Made by a program: the position numbers and the translations under genes. The notes under the pieces are model-generated. The model was given only the letters and a program-made list of their open reading frames with translations, was not told the DNA's origin and did not search any database. Source: Rhodoferax sp. (GTDB lineage: Bacteria; Pseudomonadota; Gammaproteobacteria; Burkholderiales; Burkholderiaceae_C). From it: 6,336 nucleotides of DNA. The stretch covers positions 1 through 6,336 of the forward strand of contig JARXAU010000199.1 in the NCBI GenBank assembly GCA_029865675.1. The letters are read 5' to 3'. Shown piece by piece: positions 1 to 5,108 of the stretch. The stretch's first letter is position 1. Each line of letters begins with the position of its first letter.

Positions 1-339
1 CTGTTTACCCAGGTGCGCCAAGACATGGCCATAGTTCAAGAAGAAACCTTTGGCCCGGTGGCGTCCGTCCAGGCTTTTGACACCGAAGCCGAAGCCATCG
101 CCCTGGCCAACGACTCGGTCTATGGCCTGGCCGCCAGCGTCTGGACGGCAGACCTGAAAACCGCGCACCGCATGAGCGCTGCGCTGCAGGCCGGTGTGGT
201 CTGGGTCAACTGCTTTGGCGACGGCGACATGACGCAGCCCTTTGGCGGCTACAAGCAAAGCGGCAATTCGCGCGACAAACACAAGGACAGCCTGCTGTCC
301 TACCTGCAAACCAAGTCCACCTGGATCAGCCTGGCCTGA
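1..339 (+). CDS. Aldehyde dehydrogenase, PuuC/AldH-like, C-terminal part only
   Basis: This is the last 112 codons of an NAD(P)-dependent aldehyde dehydrogenase; the reading frame is open from base 1, so the start and the catalytic Cys and Glu lie outside the window. Visible family marks are EETFGPV (fragment residues 14-20), whose Glu-x-Phe normally contacts the nicotinamide ribose, the YGLAASVW segment (41-48), and PFGGYKQSGNSRDK (80-93), part of the C-terminal oligomerisation and substrate-channel region. The GDMTQPFGGYKQSGNSRDK stretch and the ending TKSTWISLA resemble gamma-glutamyl-gamma-aminobutyraldehyde dehydrogenases (PuuC/AldH), but that group is often over-annotated and oxidises many aldehydes, so the substrate is not known. 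A GTG at 13 could be mistaken for a start; the upstream codons continue the family alignment, so it is internal. It stops 35 nt before the next dehydrogenase and is very likely cotranscribed with it. Confidence 0.93.
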   Translation: MFTQVRQDMAIVQEETFGPVASVQAFDTEAEAIALANDSVYGLAASVWTADLKTAHRMSAALQAGVVWVNCFGDGDMTQPFGGYKQSGNSRDKHKDSLLSYLQTKSTWISLA

Positions 340-374
340 GTGCGGCAAACACCTTTTTTGGGAGCAAACACACC

Positions 375-1802
375 ATGACACATTGCAACTTCTACATTGA
401 CGGCGCCTGGGTGGAGCCCGTGGGCGCGCACACGGTGCACCCGGTGGTCAGCCCCGGCGACGAATCGGTGGTGGGCGAGGTAATGATGGGCAGCGCTGAT
501 GACGTCAACCGCGCCGTGGCCGCCGCCCGCCGCGCCTTCGAGGGCTTTAGCCAAACCACGCTGGCGCACCGCACCGAACTACTGCAAAAGCTGCAAGTCG
601 CATTTGAGCGCCGCTACACCGAAATGGCGCAAGCCCTGAGCACCGAAATGGGCGCGCCCTGGGACTGGGCCTATGACGCGCAGGCCGAATGCGGCCCCGG
701 CCACATCAAGGCCACGCTGGAAGCCGCCAAAGACTACCCCTGGGAGACCCGCAGCGGCCCCAACGGCGACCTGGTGTGCGAGCCCATTGGCGTGTGCGTG
801 CTCATCACCCCCTGGAACTGGCCGCTCAACCAAATCGTCTCCAAACTCGCACCCGCGCTGCTGGCCGGTTGCACCGTGGTGCTCAAGCCCAGCGAATACG
901 CGCCGCTGTCCGCCAAGCTAGTGGCCGAGTTTGTGCACGAGGCGGGTTACCCCCCCGGCGTTTTCAACCTGATTTACGGCGACGGCCCACTGATTGGCCC
1001 GGTGCTCAGCAGCCACCCGGACGTGGACCTGGTGTCGTTTACAGGCTCCACGGCGGCCGGCATTTCGGTGGCCAAGCACGCGGCGGATACCGTCAAGCGC
1101 GTGGTGCAAGAGCTGGGCGGCAAGTCGCCCAACATCATTTTTGCCGACTCCAAGGTGGACAAGGCAGTGCGCTGGAGCGTGAACAAATGCATGAGCAACA
1201 CCGGCCAAAGCTGCAACGCGCCCACCCGCTTGCTGGTCGAGCGCTCGGTGTATGCCCTGGCAGTGGAATTTGCTGCGCAAGCGGGGGCGGCTGTTCAGGT
1301 GATTCACCCGGCAGGCAAGGGCGACGGTATTGGCCCACTCGCGTCCAAGCGGCAATTTGACACGGTGCAGCGCTATATCCAGATCGGCATCGACGAGGGC
1401 GCGCGCCTGCTGTGCGGCGGCCTAGGGCGGCCTGAGGGGTTTGAGAAGGGCTTTTACGCCCGCCCCACGGTGTTTGCCGACGTGAACAACCAGATGCGCA
1501 TCGCCCGCGAAGAGGTTTTTGGCCCGGTGCTAGTGATGATTCCCTTTGACACCGAAGAAGACGCCATCGCCATTGCCAACGACACGCCTTACGGCCTGGC
1601 CGCCTACATCCAGTGCGCCGACGTGGCGCGCGCCAAGCGCGTGGCGCGCCGCTTGCGCGCAGGCACCGTATCCATTAACGGCACGGGCCAAGACTACAGC
1701 TCGCCTTTTGGTGGCTTCAAGCAAAGCGGCAACGGGCGCGAATGGGGCCGCTTTGGACTGCAGGACTACCTGGAATACAAAGTCATCAACAGCGCCGCCT
1801 GA
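375..1802 (+). CDS. NAD(P)-dependent aldehyde dehydrogenase, complete
   Basis: A complete 475-residue soluble aldehyde dehydrogenase that oxidises an aldehyde to its acid. The catalytic set is intact: Asn148 in TPWNWP (145-150), Lys171 in LKPSEYAPLS, the nucleotide-binding FTGSTAAG (222-229), general base Glu246 in ELGGKSP, nucleophile Cys280 in NTGQSCNAPTR, and Glu380 and Phe382 in EEVFGPV. The QSCNAPTR form at the nucleophile, rather than the commoner GQ-C-T/A, resembles the CddD-like group of dehydrogenases as I recall it; this is weak support for substrate type. The ATG at 375 is chosen because GGGAG at 360-364 sits 10 nt upstream and the N-terminus (NFYIDGAWV) matches the family. It lies between another aldehyde dehydrogenase and an enolase-superfamily dehydratase, so a semialdehyde arising in the same pathway is the likely substrate (inference). 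Length is normal and nothing is broken. Confidence 0.95.
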   Translation: MTHCNFYIDGAWVEPVGAHTVHPVVSPGDESVVGEVMMGSADDVNRAVAAARRAFEGFSQTTLAHRTELLQKLQVAFERRYTEMAQALSTEMGAPWDWAYDAQAECGPGHIKATLEAAKDYPWETRSGPNGDLVCEPIGVCVLITPWNWPLNQIVSKLAPALLAGCTVVLKPSEYAPLSAKLVAEFVHEAGYPPGVFNLIYGDGPLIGPVLSSHPDVDLVSFTGSTAAGISVAKHAADTVKRVVQELGGKSPNIIFADSKVDKAVRWSVNKCMSNTGQSCNAPTRLLVERSVYALAVEFAAQAGAAVQVIHPAGKGDGIGPLASKRQFDTVQRYIQIGIDEGARLLCGGLGRPEGFEKGFYARPTVFADVNNQMRIAREEVFGPVLVMIPFDTEEDAIAIANDTPYGLAAYIQCADVARAKRVARRLRAGTVSINGTGQDYSSPFGGFKQSGNGREWGRFGLQDYLEYKVINSAA

Positions 1803-1804
1803 AC

Positions 1805-1824
1805 GGCGCCCACTTGCCAGCGCC
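1805..1824 (+). repeat. Small intergenic hairpin
   Basis: GGCGC at 1805-1809 and GCGCC at 1820-1824 form a perfect 5-bp stem around a 10-nt loop, just after the stop of the second dehydrogenase and before the ribosome binding site of the dehydratase. There is no T tract, so it is not a convincing terminator. It might stabilise or process the message between the two genes, or be chance in GC-rich DNA. Confidence 0.25.
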
Positions 1825-1844
1825 TATAAAAACGAGGAGACACC

Positions 1845-3035
1845 ATGAAAATCACCGACGTAAAAACCTTTGTCGTAGGCAACCCGCCGCCCGGCTTTGG
1901 CGGGCGCTACTTTGTGTTTTTGAAGCTCATTACCGACGAGGGCATTGAAGGCCTGGGCGAGGTCTACAGCCTGCCCTACCACCCCGCCATCGTGGAACAG
2001 ATGGTCAAAGACGTGGTGGAGCGCTGCGTGATCGGCAAAGACCCGTATGACACCGAGCGCATCTGGCGCAGCGTGTACGGCAGCGGCTTTATCCAGCGGC
2101 CCGACATATCGACCATGGGCATTTTGAGCGGCATCGAGATGGCCTGCTGGGACATTGTGGGCAAAGACGTGAACAAGCCCGTCTACAAGCTGCTGGGCGG
2201 CCAGGTGCACGAAAAGCTGCGCAGCTACACCTACATCTACCCCAAAGACGGCGACAAGACCAACGTTTACGCCGACCCGGTGCTGGCCGCAGAGCGCGCC
2301 GCCGAGTACCTGAAGATGGGCTTTACCGCCCTGAAGTTTGACCCTGCAGGTCCGTATTCGATTTACGACGGGCGCCAGTTGTCGCTCACCGAGCTAGAGC
2401 GCTCCGAGACCTTTTGCCGCATGCTGCGCGAGGCTGTGGGCACCCAGGCCGACTTGCTGTTTGGCACCCACGGGCAAATGAGCGCGGCAGGCGCCATTCG
2501 CCTGGCGCGGCGCCTGGAAAAGTACGACCCGTTGTGGTTTGAAGAGCCTATTCCGCCGGACAACCAGCGCGAAATGGCCAAGGTAGCGCGCGGCACCACC
2601 ATTCCGGTGGCCTGCGGCGAGCGCCTGACCACCAAGTGGGAGTTTGTGCGCGTGCTGGAAGAAGGCGCGGCTGCCATTTTGCAAATGAACCTGGGGCGCG
2701 TGGGCGGCATTTTGGAGGGCAAAAAAATCGCCTCCATGGCCGAGGCCTACCACGTGCAAATTGCACCCCACCTGTACTGCGGCCCGGTGGTGGGTGCGGC
2801 CAACATCCAGCTCGCCACCTGCAGCCCGAACTTTTTGATCCAAGAGAGCATTCTCGACTGGCAGGGTTTTCACAGCCAGATTTTGAAGAAGCCTATCCAA
2901 TGGCAAGACGGCTACATCATTCCGCCCACCGCGCCCGGCTTGGGCGTGGAGCTGGACGAAGACGTGGCCCGCGCCCACCCCTACACGGGCACGATGCTTC
3001 ACCTCGACATGACGCACGCGCCCGTATTGCCCTAA
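1845..3035 (+). CDS. Enolase-superfamily (mandelate racemase/sugar-acid dehydratase-like) enzyme
   Basis: A 396-residue cytosolic enzyme of the mandelate racemase/muconate lactonizing subgroup, whose members abstract a proton next to a carboxylate held by a divalent metal. The N-terminal capping domain spans about 1-125 (TDEGIEGLGEVY, then GIEMACWDIVGK and KPVYKLLGG); the TIM barrel follows, with Lys164 on the second strand (ALKFDP). Aligned without gaps to E. coli D-galactonate dehydratase as I recall it (offset 24), His209 matches the acid catalyst His185, Glu233 (FEEP) and Glu259 (CGERL) match metal ligands 209 and 235, and His309 (APHLYCGP) matches the base His285. The first metal ligand, Asp183 there, is Gly207 here, in the motif FGTHGQ. 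Start at ATG 1845 is set by GAGGAG at 1834-1839, 5 nt upstream. It is the third gene of the run with two aldehyde dehydrogenases; a sugar-acid dehydratase role fits, but the substrate is unknown and galactonate specificity should not be assumed. Confidence 0.92.
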   Translation: MKITDVKTFVVGNPPPGFGGRYFVFLKLITDEGIEGLGEVYSLPYHPAIVEQMVKDVVERCVIGKDPYDTERIWRSVYGSGFIQRPDISTMGILSGIEMACWDIVGKDVNKPVYKLLGGQVHEKLRSYTYIYPKDGDKTNVYADPVLAAERAAEYLKMGFTALKFDPAGPYSIYDGRQLSLTELERSETFCRMLREAVGTQADLLFGTHGQMSAAGAIRLARRLEKYDPLWFEEPIPPDNQREMAKVARGTTIPVACGERLTTKWEFVRVLEEGAAAILQMNLGRVGGILEGKKIASMAEAYHVQIAPHLYCGPVVGAANIQLATCSPNFLIQESILDWQGFHSQILKKPIQWQDGYIIPPTAPGLGVELDEDVARAHPYTGTMLHLDMTHAPVLP

Positions 3036-3064
3036 AACATCATCGACCGAGGCGCTGCTCGAAC

Positions 3065-3090
3065 GGGCGCACTCGACACCGGAAGCGCCC
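3065..3090. terminator. Weak hairpin downstream of dehydratase
   Basis: GGGCGC at 3065-3070 pairs with GCGCCC at 3085-3090 around a 14-nt loop, 29 nt after the dehydratase stop. The stem is GC-only and perfect, but the loop is long and no T tract follows on either strand, so a Rho-independent terminator is doubtful. It may serve as an mRNA 3' stabilising stem or be chance. Confidence 0.25.
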
Positions 3091-3138
3091 CAGCCCGCAG
3101 CCGGTTTCAACGCAAAGACCTTTCAAGAAACCCATCCT

Positions 3139-3155
3139 CACTCCAAGACAGAGTG
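3139..3155. terminator. Second weak hairpin in convergent region
   Basis: CACTC at 3139-3143 pairs with GAGTG at 3151-3155 across a 7-nt loop. A short TTTT lies at 3162-3165, seven bases after the stem on the + strand, which is further than in usual intrinsic terminators. It is the closest thing to a terminator for the catabolic operon, with low support. Confidence 0.25.
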
Positions 3156-3191
3156 CACGAGTTTTGAGAAAAATTTCTGCTCACAACGCAT

Positions 3192-3950
3192 TCAGTGCAG
3201 TGCGCCTTGAGACTCGGCCATATTGCGCAGGACGCCGCTGTCAAGCACCCGAATATGCCGGTTATCGACCTGCAAAATTCGCTTTTCCGAGAACAGGCGT
3301 AGCAGTCGGCTCACAGTTTCTTCGCGAATGCCAAGGAAGGAACCAATCTCGGCACGTGACATGCGCAGCAACACTTCGGACTGCGACAGCCCCCGGCTTT
3401 TGAGTTTTTCCAACAAGTTAATCAAAAACACGGCGACGCGTTCTTCGGAGCGCAAGCTGCCCAAAAGCAACGCCAGGTTCTGCAGGCGCACGACCTCGTT
3501 GCTTAACGTCTTCAGGTAGTAAAAACGCAGTGAGGCACACTCGTTGGAGTACTGCTCAATCAGGTCAAAAGACACGCTCCAGACCTCAGAGTCCTCGAGC
3601 GCCACCGCGTCGGTGGTGAGTTGGCCGCTGGAGATGCCGTCCACTCCCAAAATGTCGCCCAGCATGTGGAACCCTGTGACCTGCTCGCGCCCGTCTTTAG
3701 CGCTCACACAGGTTTTAAAGAAACCGGTCCTCACATAAAAAAGCGCGCTGAATTTGTCGCCACCGTTGTACAGCATCGCGCCCCGCTTGACGCGACGCTG
3801 GGTGGTGACGACCTGTTCCGGATATCCGCACTGTGCTGAACCTTCGCCATCCATCGCGTTGCGTGCCTTGAGCTGGCGGGCACTGCAGGTGGGTGATTTG
3901 ACATCAGAATCGAGTTTGGGAAAACGAAACCCAAAGTTGTTGTTGATCAT
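3192..3950 (-). CDS. Crp/Fnr-family transcription regulator lacking Fe-S cysteines
   Basis: A 252-residue cytosolic DNA-binding regulator. Residues about 45-130 form the cyclic-nucleotide-binding-like beta barrel (YNGGDKFSALFYVRTG, then EQVTGFHMLGDILGVDGISSG, very like Fnr), about 135-165 the long dimerisation helix, and about 170-240 the winged helix, with the recognition helix EETVSRLLRLF carrying Glu211, Ser214 and Arg215 as in Fnr, so a TTGAT-N4-ATCAA type site is expected. The cluster cysteines of Fnr are missing: the N-terminus has only Cys22 and Cys41, not the usual close group of three, and the position of E. coli Fnr Cys122 is Trp124 in an ungapped alignment. Oxygen sensing through a [4Fe-4S] cluster is therefore unlikely, and the signal is unknown. 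The ATG at 3950 is preferred over an in-frame ATG at 4004 because AAAGGAG lies 6 nt upstream; the longer form would add 18 residues with no family match. It has its own promoter and converges on the catabolic operon. Confidence 0.92.
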   Translation of the reverse strand: MINNNFGFRFPKLDSDVKSPTCSARQLKARNAMDGEGSAQCGYPEQVVTTQRRVKRGAMLYNGGDKFSALFYVRTGFFKTCVSAKDGREQVTGFHMLGDILGVDGISSGQLTTDAVALEDSEVWSVSFDLIEQYSNECASLRFYYLKTLSNEVVRLQNLALLLGSLRSEERVAVFLINLLEKLKSRGLSQSEVLLRMSRAEIGSFLGIREETVSRLLRLFSEKRILQVDNRHIRVLDSGVLRNMAESQGALH

Positions 3951-3956
3951 GAATTT

Positions 3957-3963
3957 CTCCTTT
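3957..3963 (-). promoter_or_regulatory. Ribosome binding site that decides the regulator start
   Basis: On the - strand AAAGGAG ends 6 nt before the ATG at 3950. Neither of the two further in-frame ATGs upstream (3971 and 4004) has a comparable purine run at proper distance, and the proposed promoter would place the transcript start after 4004. This selects the 252-residue product. Confidence 0.75.
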
Positions 3964-3984
3964 GATGCCATGGTAAGAATCAAA
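3961..3984. repeat. TTTGAT-N12-ATCAAA inverted repeat over leader of regulator
   Basis: TTTGAT at 3961-3966 and ATCAAA at 3979-3984 are perfect 6-bp inverted arms separated by 12 nt. The arms equal Fnr half-sites, but the usual spacing between half-sites is 4 nt. The element overlaps the expected transcript start and the ribosome binding site, so it could be an operator or an RNA stem covering the start of translation. Confidence 0.35.
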
Positions 3985-4011
3985 TACAAGAAAGAGCATG
4001 ACATTTATCAA
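3983..4011 (-). promoter_or_regulatory. Candidate sigma-70 promoter of the regulator gene
   Basis: Read on the - strand, TTGATA (4011 to 4006) is a 5-of-6 match to the -35 consensus, followed after exactly 17 nt by TGTATT (3988 to 3983), a 4-of-6 match to the -10 consensus. A start of transcription near 3976 would give a leader of about 25 nt with the ribosome binding site well placed. The AT-rich DNA upstream holds many other -10-like strings, so this is a best guess by spacing. Confidence 0.45.
3998..4011 (-). promoter_or_regulatory. Fnr/Crp-type operator candidate on the -35 element
   Basis: On the - strand this is TTGAT-AAAT-GTCAT, compared with the Fnr consensus TTGAT-N4-ATCAA: the first half-site is perfect and the second matches 3 of 5. 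It sits over the -35 hexamer of the candidate promoter, centred about 54 nt before the regulator start codon. Since the regulator keeps the Fnr-like recognition residues, self-repression is a reasonable inference. Confidence 0.4.
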
Positions 4012-4078
4012 GTTTCGACCCTCATCCCATTTAAAAAATATAAATAACTTAAAAATTAAAACTGAAATACTAAAAACG

Positions 4079-4092
4079 ATACATCGGTGTAT
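4079..4092. repeat. ATACA-TCGG-TGTAT inverted repeat
   Basis: ATACA (4079-4083) and TGTAT (4088-4092) are perfect 5-bp inverted arms around TCGG, the only GC-rich spot of the AT island. The form is that of a small dimeric regulator site, with a 4-nt spacer as in Crp/Fnr sites although the half-site sequence differs from Fnr. Confidence 0.4.
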
Positions 4093-4110
4093 TTAAGTTG
4101 TATTAAATAC
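4089..4110. repeat. GTATTTAA-N6-TTAAATAC inverted repeat
   Basis: GTATTTAA (4089-4096) and TTAAATAC (4103-4110) are perfect 8-bp inverted arms separated by GTTGTA, 22 bp in all. It shares bases with the preceding inverted repeat and with the second copy of the direct repeat. Its size and symmetry fit an operator for a dimeric protein; as RNA the stem would be weak because it is nearly all A-U. Confidence 0.5.
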
Positions 4111-4150
4111 TAAAAACATTTAAAACAATTTTTTACTTTATTTGACATAT

Positions 4151-5101
4151 TTATCTCCCGCCCGCCATGGTGGGCAGCAGGGTTCTGGCAATGCTGATGG
4201 CAATCGGGCCGAGCAAGACAATAAAAATTGACGGGAAGATAAAAAACAGCGTTGGGAACAAGAGCTTGACAGGTATTTTGGCGGCGGCTTCCTCAGCGCG
4301 TTGCATTCGTTTGGTGCGCATGGTTTCCGATAAAACGCGCAAGGAATCCGCCATGTTGGAACCAAAGTGCTCCGACTGCAGCACGGTGGCTACGAACACC
4401 GCAGCCTCCTCCACTCTGGTGCGCGATGCAAAATTTTTCATCGCCATGTCGCGCGAGGCACCCACCTGCAACTCCAACACCACCATCTCGAATTCGTCAG
4501 CCAGCGCCTTGCTGCGCAAGCCCAGCTCTGCACCGGCCTTGCGCATGGCTGGGTCCATGCCCAAGCCCGCTTCTAAGCAAATGATGAGCAAATCCAACGC
4601 ATCGGGCATGGCGTCCTGAATGTCGTGCTGGCGCCTCTGCACCCAATGGTTCAGGATGCCATTGGGTAAATAGTACCCCGCTGCGCAAAGCAGCAGCAGG
4701 CCCCCAACGAGGGGCGTGGAGAGCGATTGCGTCCCCACCACGCCGCCCACGCCCAGGGCCATTGCCGGCAGCAGCAGCGCCAAAAACACCTTGGCAGAGA
4801 GAAAGGCAGGAAGCCACGACGCCTTGTGCAGTCCTGCGTTGTAGAAGCGCACCCGCAAATCAGAGACGAGTCCGCCCTCTTGTGGGCTCACCATGCGGGT
4901 GAACAAGGGCCCCATGCGGCTGGCCATCTCGCCCCATGCCGACGCCCCTTGGGGCGCGAGGGCGACAGGCGCCGGGCCTAGGTCGAGGCTGCTCAAGCGC
5001 TGCTTCAGGGCTTGGTCGCGGCTGACCCACAACCCTAGCCCCAGAGCGAGGCAAAAAAAGCTCACAAAAACGCTCAGCAAGATAAACGCGGTGCTTGACA
5101 T
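4151..5101 (-). CDS. tadC: TadC, Tad/Flp pilus inner-membrane platform protein
   Basis: A 316-residue inner-membrane protein that, with TadB, forms the GspF-like platform on which the TadA ATPase acts to assemble Flp pili. Hydrophobic segments are seen at about 5-25, 102-121, 128-147 and 280-303, and the T2SSF domain covers about 160-290. Family marks are MPDALDLLIICLEAGLGMD (165-183), the Glu-rich cytoplasmic helical part, and RAEEAAAKIPVKLLFP (268-283) before the last membrane segment, typical of TadC rather than TadB. The start at 5101 follows the tadB stop by 7 nt, with GAGGA overlapping that stop as ribosome binding site, so translation is probably coupled. It is the last tad gene seen here; tadD does not follow. 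Length is normal. Confidence 0.93.
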   Translation of the reverse strand: MSSTAFILLSVFVSFFCLALGLGLWVSRDQALKQRLSSLDLGPAPVALAPQGASAWGEMASRMGPLFTRMVSPQEGGLVSDLRVRFYNAGLHKASWLPAFLSAKVFLALLLPAMALGVGGVVGTQSLSTPLVGGLLLLCAAGYYLPNGILNHWVQRRQHDIQDAMPDALDLLIICLEAGLGMDPAMRKAGAELGLRSKALADEFEMVVLELQVGASRDMAMKNFASRTRVEEAAVFVATVLQSEHFGSNMADSLRVLSETMRTKRMQRAEEAAAKIPVKLLFPTLFFIFPSIFIVLLGPIAISIARTLLPTMAGGR

Positions 5102-5108
5102 AAATTCC

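Larger units (their letters stand above)
3036..3191. other. Convergent intergenic region between dehydratase and regulator
   Basis: These 156 bases lie between two genes that end facing each other. I see no gene here. The only structures are two short inverted repeats, listed separately, neither followed by a proper T run; a strong bidirectional terminator is not evident. Base composition shifts from GC-rich near the dehydratase to more AT-rich near the regulator. Confidence 0.6.
4065..4117. repeat. 13-bp direct repeat pair, 40 bp apart
   Basis: AAATACTAAAAAC occurs at 4065-4077 and again at 4105-4117, a perfect 13-bp match whose copies start exactly 40 bp apart, near four helical turns. Both inverted repeats lie in or overlap the space between. 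Low complexity raises the chance of coincidence, but the TACT core is shared as well as the A run. Confidence 0.6.
4012..4150. other. AT-rich promoter island between tadC and the regulator
   Basis: This stretch lies upstream of the regulator and downstream of the tadC stop. I count 22 G or C in the 120 bases 4021-4140, about 18%, against clearly GC-rich flanking genes. No gene is seen. It holds a spaced direct repeat and two inverted repeats (listed separately). Such a sharp AT island is typical of curved promoter DNA and of targets of H-NS/MvaT-type silencers; which applies here is not shown. No stem-plus-T terminator for the tad operon is evident. Confidence 0.7.

Noticed and set aside
689..1360. 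Off-frame + strand open frame of 223 codons inside the second aldehyde dehydrogenase
   Set aside because: Composition is Arg/Gly/Pro-rich as expected for a shifted frame, and the true frame carries every catalytic motif.
375..1802. Second aldehyde dehydrogenase as a recent duplication of the first
   Set aside because: Similarity is limited to conserved C-terminal motifs; the C-terminal ends (TKSTWISLA against EYKVINSAA) and motif variants show different subfamilies.
2394..3110. Antisense open frame of 238 codons opposite the dehydratase
   Set aside because: Typical antisense shadow of GC-rich coding DNA, with no domain marks; the sense gene is clearly real.
2636..3403. Long + strand open frame of 255 codons crossing the end of the dehydratase and into the regulator
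   Set aside because: It is an off-frame reading of the dehydratase rich in Arg, Gly, Ala and Pro, crosses a convergent intergenic region, and has no recognisable family or ribosome binding site.
3951..4004. Upstream in-frame ATG extending the regulator by 18 residues
   Set aside because: It lacks a ribosome binding site, the added residues match nothing in the family, and it overlaps the candidate promoter, whereas ATG 3950 has AAAGGAG at ideal distance.
4065..4117. CRISPR or transposon end from the repeated 13-mer
   Set aside because: Only two short, AT-rich copies, no third unit, no spacer set, no target-site duplication and no transposase nearby.
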